A stretch of DNA of 64,000 nt from contig NZ_AUWR01000014.1 in the NCBI RefSeq assembly GCF_000455125.1, forward strand, positions 1 through 64,000, written 5' to 3'. Positions 1-9,292 of this stretch are shown one piece after another. The notes beneath the pieces were generated by a model that was not told where the DNA came from, made no database searches, and worked only from the letters and a program-made list of their open reading frames with translations. The translations under genes and the position numbers were made by a program. This DNA is from Mycobacterium sp. UM_WGJ (GTDB lineage Bacteria > Actinomycetota > Actinomycetes > Mycobacteriales > Mycobacteriaceae). Numbering within the stretch: the stretch's first letter is position 1; each line of letters opens with the position of its first letter.

Positions 1-62
1 TCGCTGAACCGCCGGGCCAATGAGCTGCGGTAGCATCGTGGCGACGTCTGGAGGTAACCAAA

Positions 63-293
63 GTGAACGCTTTAGGACCGTCGCACCTGGCGATCCTCGC
101 CGTCGCCGTGATCATTCTCTTCGGCGCCAAGCGATTGCCCGATGCGGCACGCTCGTTGGGTAAGTCGCTGCGCATCTTCAAGTCCGAGGTCCGCGAGCTG
201 CAGAACGAGAGCAAGCCCGATTCGACTGCCACCTCGACCACCGTCGCGTCCGAGCGGGTCGATCCGCCGGCGGCCGGTGGCCAGTCGGCGTAA
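63..293 (+). CDS. tatA: Sec-independent protein translocase subunit TatA
   Basis: The product (76 aa) is the pore-forming TatA component that works with TatC to export folded proteins carrying twin-arginine signals across the plasma membrane. It has one N-terminal membrane helix (about residues 5-21, ending [16 protein letters not shown]), the conserved F-G-x-K-R-L-P-D hinge, an amphipathic helix to about residue 45, and a hydrophilic Ser/Thr/Pro tail. This is the family's usual size and architecture. The GTG start is chosen because a strong GGAGGT lies at 50-55, 7 nt upstream. tatC follows 39 bp downstream, so the pair is very likely one transcript, as in M. tuberculosis Rv2094c-Rv2093c. Confidence 0.95.
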   Translation: MNALGPSHLAILAVAVIILFGAKRLPDAARSLGKSLRIFKSEVRELQNESKPDSTATSTTVASERVDPPAAGGQSA

Positions 294-332
294 CCCGGTT
301 CCGCCGTCGCGGCGACCGCGCCCCAATCGACT

Positions 333-1184
333 GTGCGCACGTTCGGAGTTCTGCGGCGGCTCGACCCCCGTCAGCGGCGTAGCCGCACCAATCCCGACGG
401 GACGATGTCGCTCGTCGACCACCTGCGGGAGCTACGTACCCGGCTGCTGATCTCGATGGCCGCGATCGTGCTCACCACGATCATCGGCTTCGTCTGGTAC
501 ACCCAACCGATCTTCGGGCTGGAAAGCCTCGGCGAGTGGCTGCGTCATCCCTACTGCGAGCTGCCGGAGTCCGCGCGTGCGGCGATCGCGCCCGACGGGA
601 AGTGTCGGCTGCTGGCCACGGCGCCGTTCGACCAGTTCATGCTGCGCCTCAAAGTGGGGTTGGCTGCCGGGGTGGTGCTGGCCTGCCCGGTGTGGTTCTA
701 CCAGTTGTGGGCGTTCATCACCCCGGGCCTTTACCGCAAAGAGCGGCGCTTCGCGGTGGTGTTCGTCGTCTCGGCGGCCGTGCTGTTCGTCACCGGCGCC
801 ATCCTGGCCTACCTGGTGCTGGCCAAGGCGCTCGGCTTTCTGCTGACCGTCGGCAGCGACGTGCAGGTGACCGCGCTGTCCGGCGACCGCTATTTCGGGT
901 TCTTACTGAACCTGCTGGTGGTGTTCGGAATCAGCTTCGAGTTCCCGCTGCTGATCGTGATGCTCAACATGGTCGGCGTCCTCAGCTACGCCCGGCTCAA
1001 GGAGTGGCGGCGCGGGCTGATCTTCGCGATGTTCGTGTTCGCCGCGTTCTTCACCCCGGGTTCGGACCCGTTCTCGATGATCGTGCTCGGTTGCACGCTG
1101 ACTCTGTTACAGGAGTTCGCCATCCAGATCGCCCGGCTCCATGACCGGCGCAAGGCCCAAGCGGGAAGCAACCACCGTGCTTGA
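333..1184 (+). CDS. tatC: Sec-independent protein translocase subunit TatC
   Basis: TatC (283 aa) is the polytopic receptor of the Tat translocon and binds the twin-arginine signal. The conserved N-terminal box [12 protein letters not shown] lies near residues 25-37, followed by six predicted membrane helices. The periplasmic loop contains [13 protein letters not shown], and the later F-E-F-P-L-L and [10 protein letters not shown] segments are typical TatC signatures. The GTG start gives the N-terminal extension (Arg-rich, R-R-S-R-x-N-P-D) that mycobacterial TatC proteins carry. It sits between tatA and helY in the mycobacterial order. The C-terminal tail is somewhat shorter than I recall for the M. 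tuberculosis protein. Confidence 0.95.
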   Translation: MRTFGVLRRLDPRQRRSRTNPDGTMSLVDHLRELRTRLLISMAAIVLTTIIGFVWYTQPIFGLESLGEWLRHPYCELPESARAAIAPDGKCRLLATAPFDQFMLRLKVGLAAGVVLACPVWFYQLWAFITPGLYRKERRFAVVFVVSAAVLFVTGAILAYLVLAKALGFLLTVGSDVQVTALSGDRYFGFLLNLLVVFGISFEFPLLIVMLNMVGVLSYARLKEWRRGLIFAMFVFAAFFTPGSDPFSMIVLGCTLTLLQEFAIQIARLHDRRKAQAGSNHRA

Positions 1185-1234
1185 CGACGAGCAAGCCTCG
1201 CCCATCGAAACGCCCACACCGGTCACCACGCCAC

Positions 1235-4081
1235 ATGACTAGTCCACCGGAAACGCCCGGACAGACCGAGCTGCATCGGTTCACCGCGGAACTGCCCTTC
1301 GGGCTGGACGGTTTTCAGCGTCGGGCCTGCGAGGCCCTGCAGGACGGTCGGGGAGTGCTGGTGTGCGCACCCACGGGAGCCGGCAAGACCGTCGTCGGCG
1401 AGTTCGCGGTCCACCTGGCGCTGGCCGGCGGCGGAAAATGCTTCTACACCACGCCGATCAAGGCGCTGAGCAACCAGAAGCACACCGATCTGGTGGCCCG
1501 GTACGGCAAAGACCGCGTGGGACTGCTGACCGGCGATTTGTCGATCAACTCGAATGCGCCGGTGGTGGTGATGACCACCGAGGTGCTGCGAAATATGCTT
1601 TACGCGAATTCACCGGCGCTGCAAGGCCTTTCCCACGTTGTCATGGACGAGGTGCACTTCCTGGCGGACCGGATGCGCGGCGCGGTGTGGGAAGAGGTCA
1701 TCCTGCACCTGCCCGAGGAGGTACGGCTGGTCAGCCTCTCGGCGACGGTCAGCAACGCCGAGGAATTCGGCGGCTGGATCCAGACGGTGCGCGGCGACAC
1801 CTCCGTGGTGGTCGACGAACATCGCCCGGTGCCGTTGTGGCAGCACATGATGGTCGGCAAGCGGCTTTTCGATCTGTTCGAGTCCCATTCCGACGCCCGC
1901 GCCGCGGGTGGCCAACCGCGAGTGGACCCCGAGCTGCTGCGCCACATCGCCCATCGCCGCGAAGCCGACCGGCTCACCGACTGGGGAAGCTCGCGTCGAA
2001 CACGGCACGGGGGCGCGGGCCGCCCAGACCGGCCGACCTACCGGCCGCCGATGCGCCCGGACGTGATCGCGGTCCTCAACGCCGCGGGCCTTTTACCGGT
2101 GATCACCTTCGTGTTCTCCCGGGCCGGCTGCGACGCCGCGGTCAAGCAGTGCCTGCGCTCGCCGTTGCGGCTGACCACCGAATCCGAGCGGGCCCGTATT
2201 GCCGAGGTGATCGACCACCGCTGCGGCGATCTGGCCGACGACGACCTGGACGTGCTGGGTTACTACGAATGGCGGGAGGGGCTGCTGCGTGGTCTGGCCG
2301 GTCACCACGCCGGACTGCTGCCGGTGTTTCGCCACACCGTCGAAGAGCTGTTCGCCGCGGGGTTGGTCAAAGCCGTGTTCGCCACCGAAACCTTGGCGCT
2401 GGGCATCAACATGCCGGCCCGCACGGTGGTGCTCGAGCGGCTGGTGAAGTTCAACGGTGAGCAGCACGCCGCGCTGACGCCGGGGGAGTACACCCAGCTG
2501 ACCGGCCGGGCCGGCCGGCGCGGCATCGACGTCGAAGGCCACGCGGTGGTGCTGTGGCACCCGGCGGAGAGCACCGCCGACCCCGACCAGGTGGCCGGGC
2601 TGGCGTCCACCCGTACCTTTCCACTGCGCAGCTCCTTCGCGCCGTCGTACAACATGACGATCAATCTGGTCCAGCACATGGGCCCCGAGCAGGCCCATCA
2701 GCTGCTGGAGCAGTCCTTCGCCCAGTTCCAGGCCGACCGGTCTGTCGTCGGCCTGGTGCGCAGCGCCGATCGCGGCGAGCGCACCCTGGACGAGATCGCC
2801 GCCGAGTTCGGCGGGCGCGACTCAGCCGTACTCGACTACGCCAGGCTGCGGGCGAAGATCTCCGAACGCGAACGCGCTCACGCCCGCGCTTCCCGGTTGC
2901 AGCGCCGTCGGGCCGCCAGTGACGCCCTGGCGTCGTTGCGCCGCGGCGACATCATCAATCTCAGCAACGGCCGCCGCGGCGGGCTGGCGGTGGTGCTGCA
3001 GGCCGATCGGGAGTCAGACGAGCCGCGCCCGCTGGTGCTCACCGAGCATCGCTGGGCCGGCCGCATCTCCTCGGCCGACTATTCGGGTGCCGTCCCGCCG
3101 ATCGGCACGATGAGCCTGCCCAAGCGGGTGGAGCACCGCCAGCCGCGTGTCCGCCGCGACCTGGCCTCGGCACTGCGATCGGCGGCCGCCGGCCTCGATG
3201 TGCCCAGCTCGCGCAAGCGCCGCGGCGACGCAGACGAGTCACCCGTGGATCCAGAACTTGCGGCCCTGCGCCAGCGCATGCGCGACCATCCCGTTCACGA
3301 TGCGCCGGATCGTGAAGCCAAGGTGCGTATCGCCGAGCGCTACCTGCGGGTGGAGGCCGACAACGCGCAGTTGCGCAGGAAGGTCGAGGCGGCCACCAAT
3401 TCGCTGGCGCGCACCTTCGACCGCATCGTCGGGCTGCTGTCCGAACGCGGCTTCATTCGCGCCGGCGCCGACACCGAGCGCAGCGACGACGACCAGACGC
3501 GCGCTGACGCGGTCGACGCGGGGGATGGCGGTCCCCGCGTCACCGACGATGGCCGGATGCTGGCCCGGATCTACAGCGAGAGCGACCTTTTGGTTGCCGA
3601 GTGCCTTCGCACCGGGACATGGCAGGGTCTCAAGCCCGCTGAACTGGCGGCGGTGGTCTCCGCGGTGCTCTACGAGACCCGCGGCGGCCAGGACTCCAGC
3701 AGCGCTGGCGGACTCTCAACCCTGCAGGCGCCAACCGAAGCGGTGCGCCGCGCCCTGCACCAGACCCGCAAACTCTCGGCGGCACTGCGGGCCGACGAGC
3801 GCCGGCACGGCATCAACCCGACCCGCGAACCCGACGACGGGTTCGTCGCCGCGGTCTACCGGTGGGCCCGCAGCGGCGATCTGGCCTCGGCACTGGCCGC
3901 GTCGGATGCGGCCGGCGCGGGAACGCCGCTGTCAGCGGGTGATTTCGTGCGCTGGTGCCGGCAAGTGCTCGACCTGCTGGATCAGCTGCGAAATGCGGCC
4001 CCCAGTCCGGAGTTGCGGGCCACCGCAAAACAGGCGATCGACACGGTTTTGCGCGGGGTCGTTGCCGTTGACGCCGGGTAG
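1235..4081 (+). CDS. helY: ATP-dependent DEAD/DEAH helicase HelY (Ski2-like)
   Basis: HelY (948 aa from this start) is a superfamily 2 Ski2/Mtr4-type helicase, probably acting on RNA. Visible motifs are Walker A APTGAGKT (lysine about residue 51), the DEVH box in VMDEVHFLADRMRG, motif III SLSATVSN, and motif VI QLTGRAGRRG. The C-terminal DSHCT region ends near residue 945. The reading frame is open from 1181, but the ATG at 1235 best matches the family N-terminus (x-E-L-x-R-F-T-A-E-L-P-F), so I use it. It follows tatC closely and precedes the DUF4333 gene, as in the Rv2092c neighbourhood. A Gly/Arg-rich insertion near residues 245-275 looks lineage-specific. Confidence 0.93.
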   Translation: MTSPPETPGQTELHRFTAELPFGLDGFQRRACEALQDGRGVLVCAPTGAGKTVVGEFAVHLALAGGGKCFYTTPIKALSNQKHTDLVARYGKDRVGLLTGDLSINSNAPVVVMTTEVLRNMLYANSPALQGLSHVVMDEVHFLADRMRGAVWEEVILHLPEEVRLVSLSATVSNAEEFGGWIQTVRGDTSVVVDEHRPVPLWQHMMVGKRLFDLFESHSDARAAGGQPRVDPELLRHIAHRREADRLTDWGSSRRTRHGGAGRPDRPTYRPPMRPDVIAVLNAAGLLPVITFVFSRAGCDAAVKQCLRSPLRLTTESERARIAEVIDHRCGDLADDDLDVLGYYEWREGLLRGLAGHHAGLLPVFRHTVEELFAAGLVKAVFATETLALGINMPARTVVLERLVKFNGEQHAALTPGEYTQLTGRAGRRGIDVEGHAVVLWHPAESTADPDQVAGLASTRTFPLRSSFAPSYNMTINLVQHMGPEQAHQLLEQSFAQFQADRSVVGLVRSADRGERTLDEIAAEFGGRDSAVLDYARLRAKISERERAHARASRLQRRRAASDALASLRRGDIINLSNGRRGGLAVVLQADRESDEPRPLVLTEHRWAGRISSADYSGAVPPIGTMSLPKRVEHRQPRVRRDLASALRSAAAGLDVPSSRKRRGDADESPVDPELAALRQRMRDHPVHDAPDREAKVRIAERYLRVEADNAQLRRKVEAATNSLARTFDRIVGLLSERGFIRAGADTERSDDDQTRADAVDAGDGGPRVTDDGRMLARIYSESDLLVAECLRTGTWQGLKPAELAAVVSAVLYETRGGQDSSSAGGLSTLQAPTEAVRRALHQTRKLSAALRADERRHGINPTREPDDGFVAAVYRWARSGDLASALAASDAAGAGTPLSAGDFVRWCRQVLDLLDQLRNAAPSPELRATAKQAIDTVLRGVVAVDAG

Positions 4082-4154
4082 GCTGGTCCGGGCGCTACGG
4101 TGGAGAGCCGGCGGTGATCAGCACCCGCTACGTGAGAGGACTTGAGGAACAACG

Positions 4155-4871
4155 ATGAGCGGACCGCAGGGATACGACCCGACGCAGCCGTGGCAGCCTC
4201 AGCAGCCCGGTCAGCCCGAGGACCAGGGCACCGGACAGGGTCCCGCGACCGGAGCTGAGCAGCAATGGCAGCCCCCGGCCTACACGCCGCAGCAGTACCC
4301 CCAATACCCGCAGCAGGGCGCGTACCCGTCGGCGCCGCAGCAATATCCCGGCTACCCGCAGCCCGAGCAGTACGGTCAGCCGTCGCCGTACGGCCAGCCG
4401 GGCCAATACGGTCAGCCGTCGCCCTACGGCCAGCCGGGCCAGTACGGTCAGCCGTCGCCGTACGGCCAGCCAGGCCAGTACGGTCAGTACCCGCAGCAGC
4501 CGGGGCAATACCCGGCGCCGGGCACCGCGACCAAGCGCCCGTCCGGGATGGTCAGCTCGGTGCTCGCCGGGTGCGTGGGCGTCGCCGTCCTGGTGCTGCT
4601 GGTGCTCGGCTTCTGGAAGCCGGGTTTCTTCGTGACCACCAAGCTCGACATCGACAAGGCCCAGGAAGGCGTGCAGCAGATCCTGGCCGACCAGACCAAC
4701 GGCTACGGCGCCAAGAACGTCAAGGACGTCCGCTGCAACAACGGGCAGAGCCCGGTGGTCAAGCAGGGCGACACCTTCAACTGCGAGGTCAGCATCGACG
4801 GGACCAAGCGTCAGGTCACCGTCACCTTCCAGGACAACTCGGGCACCTATGAGGTCGGCCGGCCCAAATAG
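4155..4871 (+). CDS. Proline/glutamine/tyrosine-rich membrane protein with DUF4333 domain
   Basis: The 238-aa product resembles M. tuberculosis Rv2091c. Residues 1-125 are a disordered Pro/Gln/Tyr/Gly cytoplasmic region that includes three exact copies of a 12-residue [12 protein letters not shown] repeat. One membrane helix follows (about 131-153, [23 protein letters not shown]), then an extracytoplasmic DUF4333-type domain with two cysteines (DVRCNNGQ and FNCEVSIDG) that could form a disulfide. Similar Pro-rich tails occur in mycobacterial envelope and division proteins, but no function can be assigned here. It lies 73 bp downstream of helY, with GAGGAAC upstream of the ATG. Confidence 0.85.
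   Translation: MSGPQGYDPTQPWQPQQPGQPEDQGTGQGPATGAEQQWQPPAYTPQQYPQYPQQGAYPSAPQQYPGYPQPEQYGQPSPYGQPGQYGQPSPYGQPGQYGQPSPYGQPGQYGQYPQQPGQYPAPGTATKRPSGMVSSVLAGCVGVAVLVLLVLGFWKPGFFVTTKLDIDKAQEGVQQILADQTNGYGAKNVKDVRCNNGQSPVVKQGDTFNCEVSIDGTKRQVTVTFQDNSGTYEVGRPK
4371..4487 (+). repeat. 36-bp in-frame tandem repeat (3.25 copies) in the DUF4333 gene
   Basis: Units lie at 4371-4406, 4407-4442 and 4443-4478, with a 9-bp partial fourth copy to 4487. The unit is a multiple of three, so copy number can change without breaking the reading frame. The copies differ only at a few third or second positions, which suggests recent expansion. Confidence 0.9.
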
Positions 4872-4890
4872 GCCGCATTAACCGGCTGGC

Positions 4891-5844
4891 TTAGTCCGGC
4901 AGCGTGTCCAGCGCTCGCTGGAGCCGGGCGATCGAGGAACCGACTCCCAGGCGCTCCGCCAATTCGGCGACCCGCGCCGGGTCGGCTGCCACCCGCGGCA
5001 GGGTGTCCGACGGTGTCGACAGCGTGACCGGAGCGTCGGTGGCCACGCGTACCACCGGACCGGCGGCCTCGATGTAGGGCTGTCCCGCCTGCAGTTTGGC
5101 CCGAACCCCCTTGGCCATAGGCGATCCCGGGTCAGCGGCGGCGGCCAGCACTGCTTCGAGCGAGCCGTACTGGGTCAGTAGGCCGGCCGCCGTCTTCTCA
5201 CCGATGCCGGCCACCCCGGGCAACCCATCGGAGGGGTCACCACGCAGCAGGGCCATTTCGGCGTAGGCAGCCCCGGCCCGCTCCGGCGGCAGGCGGTAGC
5301 GTTCGGCCACCTCGTCCGGGCCGAACAACGTCGCCTTGGCCAGTCCTTGGCCCAGATAGAGCACCGACACCGCGACCGGCTGGTCGGCGACCACCTGCAG
5401 CAGGTCGCGGTCACCGCTGACGACGATCACCGGGTCGCGTTGTTCGGCGGCCGCCAAGGTGCCCAGCACGTCATCGGCCTCGAAGTCGGGTGCGCCACCC
5501 GTGGTGATGCCGAACGCGTCGAGCAGCTCGGCGATCATCTCCACCTGCGGGCTCAGCTCGTCGGGCACCTCTTCGATGTCTGAATCATCGGGCACCTCTT
5601 CGGCCACCCGGTGCGCCTTATAAGACGGGATGAGGTCCACCCGCCACTGCGGTCGCCAGTCCAGATCCAGACAGACCACCAGCCGGCTGGGGCGCTGGCG
5701 GGTGATCAGGGTGGCAACCGAGTCGAAGAAGCCGCGCACCGCGTTCACCGGCCGGCCGTCGGGTGCGGTGATCGAGGACGGCACCCCGAAGTAGGAACGG
5801 AACCACATGCTGGCACCGTCGAGCAGCAACACCGGAGCAGTCAT
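4891..5844 (-). CDS. 5'-3' exonuclease / flap endonuclease domain protein
   Basis: This stand-alone PIN-like 5' nuclease (317 aa) resembles the N-terminal domain of DNA polymerase I and matches M. tuberculosis Rv2090 in context. Acidic metal-binding motifs are visible: [15 protein letters not shown] at the N-terminus, LVVCLDLD near residue 60, [11 protein letters not shown] and [12 protein letters not shown] in the centre. A helix-hairpin-helix clamp follows ([18 protein letters not shown]). It should remove RNA primers or flaps during replication and repair. It is convergent with the DUF4333 gene and divergent from pepE, whose start lies 93 bp away. Confidence 0.92.
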   Translation of the reverse strand: MTAPVLLLDGASMWFRSYFGVPSSITAPDGRPVNAVRGFFDSVATLITRQRPSRLVVCLDLDWRPQWRVDLIPSYKAHRVAEEVPDDSDIEEVPDELSPQVEMIAELLDAFGITTGGAPDFEADDVLGTLAAAEQRDPVIVVSGDRDLLQVVADQPVAVSVLYLGQGLAKATLFGPDEVAERYRLPPERAGAAYAEMALLRGDPSDGLPGVAGIGEKTAAGLLTQYGSLEAVLAAAADPGSPMAKGVRAKLQAGQPYIEAAGPVVRVATDAPVTLSTPSDTLPRVAADPARVAELAERLGVGSSIARLQRALDTLPD

Positions 5845-5923
5845 GGGTGCCAGCCTATTGGCCGGCGGTTGGCAAGGCTCGACGGAGGAGAGGCGAGCTG
5901 GACCGTCATTTAGGTGCGCCCGA

Positions 5924-5929
5924 TAGCCT
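5924..5929 (+). promoter_or_regulatory. -10 box for leaderless pepE transcript
   Basis: TAGCCT ends 7 nt before the GTG at 5937, the spacing expected if transcription starts on the start codon. No convincing ribosome binding site lies upstream, which supports a leaderless message. Confidence 0.5.
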
Positions 5930-5936
5930 GATGTGC

Positions 5937-7076
5937 GTGACTTCCCGCTTCGAAAGCAGTGTCTACGCCCACCGATTGGCTGCCGCGGCCGCCGCGGCCG
6001 CGAAAGCCGGCCTGGCCGGCCTGGTGATCACGCCCGGCTACGACCTGCGCTACCTGACCGGGTCGCGGGCGCAGACCTTCGAGCGGCTCACCGCGCTGGT
6101 GCTGCCGGCCTCCGGTTCTCCGACCATGGTGGTGCCGCGGCTGGAGCTGGCCGCGCTGCGCGAATCCGCGATGGCAGACCTAGGGGTGGCGGTGCGGGAC
6201 TGGGTCGACGGCGAAGACCCCTATCGCATGGTGGGCGAGGCGCTGGGCGCAGCATCGTCGTCGGCTGTTGCTGTCACCGACTCGATGCCGGCGCTGCACC
6301 TGTTGCCATTGGTCGACGTGCTCGGGTCAACGCCCGTTTTGGCGACGGGCGTCCTTCGTGATCTGCGAATGATCAAAGACCCCAGCGAGATCGATGCCCT
6401 GCGCAAGGCCGGCGCGGCGATCGACCGGGTACATGCGCGGGTGCCGGAGTTCTTGGTGGCCGGCCGCACCGAAGCCGACGTGGCCGCCGACATTGCCGCG
6501 GCGATCGTGGCCGAAGGTCATTCGGAGGTGGCCTTCATCATCGTGGGTTCGGGCCCGCACGGCGCGGACCCGCACCATGAGTGCTCCGAGCGGGTGCTGC
6601 AGGCCGGTGACATCGTGGTCGTCGACATCGGGGGGCCGGTCGAGCCCGGGTACCATTCCGACTCGACCAGGACCTACAGCCTGGGCGAGCCGAATCCCGA
6701 GGTAGCGCAACATTATTCGGTGTTGCAGGAGGCGCAGCGTGCCGCGGTCGCCAGCGTTCGCCCGGGCATGACGGCGCAACAGGTCGACGCGGCGGCCCGC
6801 GACGTGCTGGCGAAGGCCGGTCTGGCCGAATACTTTGTGCACCGCACCGGCCACGGCATCGGCCTCTCGGTGCACGAAGAGCCCTACATCGTTGCGGGCA
6901 ATGATGAGACGCTCCGGCCGGGGATGGCGTTTTCGGTCGAACCCGGCATCTACTTTCCCGGCAAGTGGGGCGCCCGCATCGAAGACATCGTGATCGTCAC
7001 CGCCGACGGCGTGGAATCACTGAACAGTCGGCCGCACGACCTGGTGGTGGTCCCGGTGAACCAGGCGACCGGCTAG
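5937..7076 (+). CDS. pepE: Xaa-Pro dipeptidase / M24 family metallopeptidase
   Basis: The 379-aa product is a pita-bread M24B peptidase that releases N-terminal residues before proline. The creatinase-like N-domain covers about residues 1-130. The dinuclear metal site is intact: VVDIGGP with the following HSDSTRTYS (two Asp), the [13 protein letters not shown] histidine, VEPGIYFPG and the ARIEDIVIV glutamate. Length and sequence match M. tuberculosis PepE (Rv2089c). The frame is open from 5847 and an ATG lies at 5931, but the GTG at 5937 fits both the leaderless promoter and the family N-terminus. Its 3' end overlaps the convergent biliverdin-reductase-like gene by 4 bp. Confidence 0.93.
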   Translation: MTSRFESSVYAHRLAAAAAAAAKAGLAGLVITPGYDLRYLTGSRAQTFERLTALVLPASGSPTMVVPRLELAALRESAMADLGVAVRDWVDGEDPYRMVGEALGAASSSAVAVTDSMPALHLLPLVDVLGSTPVLATGVLRDLRMIKDPSEIDALRKAGAAIDRVHARVPEFLVAGRTEADVAADIAAAIVAEGHSEVAFIIVGSGPHGADPHHECSERVLQAGDIVVVDIGGPVEPGYHSDSTRTYSLGEPNPEVAQHYSVLQEAQRAAVASVRPGMTAQQVDAAARDVLAKAGLAEYFVHRTGHGIGLSVHEEPYIVAGNDETLRPGMAFSVEPGIYFPGKWGARIEDIVIVTADGVESLNSRPHDLVVVPVNQATG

Positions 7077-7489
7077 CGGTTGCCGCGGTCGAGCAGGTCG
7101 GCAGAACCCAACACTCGCTCCACCTGCACTTCGATCACCACTCGCTGGGGATTGACCCGCGGGGTCCGGTAGCGCTGGGCGTAGCGTAGCTCGGCGTCAC
7201 GAACCGCCGCGGGGGCGTCGTTGACCGTGGCGCTGCCTTCCAGGGACAGCCAGCGCGCGCCGTCGACCTGGCTCAGCACGGCGACCCCGGCGCGTTCGGC
7301 GTTGACCGCCTTCTGCGATCCGCCGGTGGTGATCACCCGGGCGATGTGGGTTTTCGGGTCGAAGGTGAACCCCACCGCGACCACGTGCGGCGAGCTGTCG
7401 GCACGCAACGTGGTCAGCATCGCCAGGTGGCGTTCGGTGAGAAACGCCAACGCGTCACTGGTGAGTCGAGTCGTTGCGTTCGCCATCAC
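7073..7489 (-). CDS. F420-dependent PPOX-fold enzyme, probable biliverdin reductase (Rv2074-like)
   Basis: The 138-aa split-barrel protein of the pyridoxamine-phosphate-oxidase superfamily closely matches my recollection of M. tuberculosis Rv2074, which reduces biliverdin with F420H2. Typical segments are [50 protein letters not shown] and [13 protein letters not shown]. Two ATGs are adjacent at the start (7489 and 7486), and either could be used. It is convergent with pepE. It is divergent from an SDR gene whose GTG lies 32 bp away, the same arrangement as Rv2074/Rv2073c, so the two promoters must share a very short region. Confidence 0.9.
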   Translation of the reverse strand: MMANATTRLTSDALAFLTERHLAMLTTLRADSSPHVVAVGFTFDPKTHIARVITTGGSQKAVNAERAGVAVLSQVDGARWLSLEGSATVNDAPAAVRDAELRYAQRYRTPRVNPQRVVIEVQVERVLGSADLLDRGNR

Positions 7490-7510
7490 CGCCCACGCTA
7501 GCGCAGGCGA

Positions 7511-7516
7511 TAATCT
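7511..7516 (+). promoter_or_regulatory. -10 box for leaderless SDR transcript
   Basis: TAATCT ends 5 nt before the GTG at 7522, the first codon of the family-conserved N-terminus. A leaderless transcript is the simplest reading. Confidence 0.45.
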
Positions 7517-7521
7517 CTGCC

Positions 7522-8271
7522 GTGAGCGACACGGTTGACGGGCCGGTGGTGATTTTCGGCGGACGCAGTGAGATCGGCCTCGAGTTGGCGCAGCAGCTGG
7601 CGCCCGGCGCGACGGTGGTGCTGGCGGCGCGCTCCGCCGAGCGGCTTGAGGCCGAAGTCGCCGCGGTGCGCTCGGCCGGCGCGACCGCGGTACACACCAA
7701 AGAGTTCGATGCCGACGACGTGAGCGCCCACGGCCCTCTGGTGGCAGAACTGATCGCCGAGCACGGTCCGATCGGCACCGCCGTGTTGGCGTTCGGCGTG
7801 CTGGGCGATCAGGCCCGCGCGGAGTGCGATGCGGCGCACGCGGTGGCCGTCGTGCACACCGACTACGTCGCCCAGATCAGTTTGCTCACCCACCTGGCGG
7901 CGGCCATGCGCACCGCCGGCCGGGGCCGCATGGTGGTGTTCTCCTCGGTGGCGGGGGTACGGGTCCGGCGGGCCAACTACGTCTACGGCTCGGCGAAGGC
8001 CGGACTCGACGGCTTCGCCAGCGGGCTCGCCGACGCACTACATGGCACGGGCGTGCGCCTGCTGCTGGTGCGACCGGGTTTCGTCGTCGGCCGGATGACC
8101 ACCGGCATGGATCCCGCTCCACTGGCGAGCACCCCGCAGCAGGTGGCTCTGGCGGCGGCCCGGGCCCTGCGCAAGGGCCGTCGCGCCGTATGGGTGCCGT
8201 GGGCCCTGCGCCCACTGTTCGCCGTGCTCAGAACGCTGCCGCAATCTGTGTGGCGCCGGATGCCGCGTTAA
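7522..8271 (+). CDS. Short-chain dehydrogenase/reductase (Rv2073c-like)
   Basis: The 249-aa classical SDR has a Rossmann start [19 protein letters not shown] (a G-G-R-S-E-I-G variant of the usual TGxxxGIG), a shortened NAG-equivalent stretch ([10 protein letters not shown]), the catalytic Ser in VFSSVAG, the YxxxK motif in [12 protein letters not shown] and a C-terminal basic tail. The GGRSEIG variant and decaprenylphosphoryl-2-keto-ribose-reductase-like spacing recall DprE2-type SDRs, but the substrate cannot be fixed from sequence. The frame extends upstream to 7474; the GTG at 7522 is preferred because the conserved protein begins there and a -10 box precedes it. Confidence 0.88.
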   Translation: MSDTVDGPVVIFGGRSEIGLELAQQLAPGATVVLAARSAERLEAEVAAVRSAGATAVHTKEFDADDVSAHGPLVAELIAEHGPIGTAVLAFGVLGDQARAECDAAHAVAVVHTDYVAQISLLTHLAAAMRTAGRGRMVVFSSVAGVRVRRANYVYGSAKAGLDGFASGLADALHGTGVRLLLVRPGFVVGRMTTGMDPAPLASTPQQVALAAARALRKGRRAVWVPWALRPLFAVLRTLPQSVWRRMPR

Positions 8272-8414
8272 CAAACGGGGGGTCCGCGCAGGCCCGCAAC
8301 CGGGGGCTCCGTAGAATGTCTCGGAACCCGACATACCGGGTTGTGGGAATACGCGAAGAGTTTTGGCATAGGTTTCTGATCTCTTCCCGCCTGACAGGAC
8401 TAGAGTGTACATCC

Positions 8415-8732
8415 ATGGACGATCGTAAAAAGGACCCGTCGGTCGTGCTGCCTTACCTGGTCGGTAGGCCGCTTCCGGCAACCGAGGTATACGAGGCCTT
8501 CGGATATCGGAAGTCCGCCTACTACAAGGCCGCACACGAAGGGCGCTTGATCACCGCCGACAATCTGATCCGAGTTGCCACTCACTTCGGATTGAACGCG
8601 GTTGATCTGCTGGTGCGCTACGGGCTGATCACCCTTGATGCCGTCGCTGACTTCGTCGATGCGGAGCAGCCGAAGTCCGAGCTGCCCAAGCTCGCCGACT
8701 TGCATCCCATCGCCAACCGCCCGCCGCTGTAA
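8415..8732 (+). CDS. Small helix-turn-helix DNA-binding protein
   Basis: The 105-aa protein looks like a single-domain regulator. Residues 20-60 (VYEAFGYRKSAYYKAAHEGRL then NLIRVATHFGLNAVDLLVRYG) read as two helix-turn-helix-like segments of the Cro/C1 or AlpA type seen in mycobacterial immunity-repressor-like proteins. A Pro-rich tail follows. The long open frame upstream is a shadow of the SDR gene; the ATG at 8415 gives a compact protein and is preceded by a possible -10 (TAGAGT) about 10 nt upstream. No target or partner is evident. Confidence 0.7.
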   Translation: MDDRKKDPSVVLPYLVGRPLPATEVYEAFGYRKSAYYKAAHEGRLITADNLIRVATHFGLNAVDLLVRYGLITLDAVADFVDAEQPKSELPKLADLHPIANRPPL

Positions 8733-8823
8733 CTGTTGGGCGTGCGCCGCTGTCGCCGCGGAGCCGGACCCGTACCTAGCCAGGAAAAGGGACCCGGGGC
8801 TCTGGGCGGGTAAGTTCGCGGCC

Positions 8824-9213
8824 ATGACCCCGACTTTCGCCCAGATCGCCAAGTCTGACTATTTGCTGCTGACCACGTTCACCAAAGACGGCCGGCCCAA
8901 GCCGACCCCGGTGTGGGCCGCGCCCGACGGCGACCGACTGCTGGTGATCACCCAGGAGTCGTCCTGGAAGGTCAAGCGCGTCCGCAACACCCCGCGAGTG
9001 ACCTTGGCGGTGTGCGATGTGCGGGGACGACCCAAGAGCGAAGCCATCGAGGCGGTCGCCACAATCTTGGACAAAGCCGACAACGGCGCCGTCTATGCAG
9101 CAATCGGCAAGCGTTACAAGCTGATCGGCCCGGTGTTCAACTTTTTCAGCAAGCTGCGGGGCGGCATGCGCACCAACGTCGGGCTCGCATTGACCCCGGC
9201 AGATCGGGAGTGA
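8824..9213 (+). CDS. PPOX-class F420-dependent enzyme (Rv2061c-like)
   Basis: The 129-aa flavin/F420-binding split barrel has the characteristic start YLLLTTFTKDGRPKPTPVW, then LLVITQESSWKVKRVRNTPRV and a C-terminal AIGKRYKLIGPVFNFFSKLRGGMRTN. These proteins bind F420, FMN or haem and reduce small substrates; the actual reaction is unknown. The open frame begins at 8635, but the family N-terminus starts at the ATG at 8824. Downstream lies the di-iron repair gene with its own promoter. Confidence 0.85.
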   Translation: MTPTFAQIAKSDYLLLTTFTKDGRPKPTPVWAAPDGDRLLVITQESSWKVKRVRNTPRVTLAVCDVRGRPKSEAIEAVATILDKADNGAVYAAIGKRYKLIGPVFNFFSKLRGGMRTNVGLALTPADRE

Positions 9214-9227
9214 TCGACTACATCACA

Positions 9228-9257
9228 TATAATGGACTTTGTTCATTTAAATGTGCA
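9228..9257 (+). promoter_or_regulatory. Promoter (-10 TATAAT) followed by an ATTTAAAT palindrome (candidate NO-responsive operator)
   Basis: A perfect TATAAT lies at 9228-9233. Directly downstream, 9240-9257 is an imperfect 18-bp palindrome centred on ATTTAAAT, with arms TGTTC and GTGCA. It covers the expected transcription start, the position of a repressor site. Rrf2/NsrR sites in other bacteria have a closely similar AT-rich core, and the gene served is a typical NsrR target. The link to NsrR is inference. Confidence 0.5.
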
Positions 9258-9292
9258 TGGTTGGATCGCAACCCCGATCTCTAGGAGCCACC

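Noticed and set aside
2093-2698. Long minus-strand frame opposite helY
   Set aside because: It is a high-GC shadow frame with His/Gln/Arg-rich nonsense composition and no motifs; helY covers the region convincingly.
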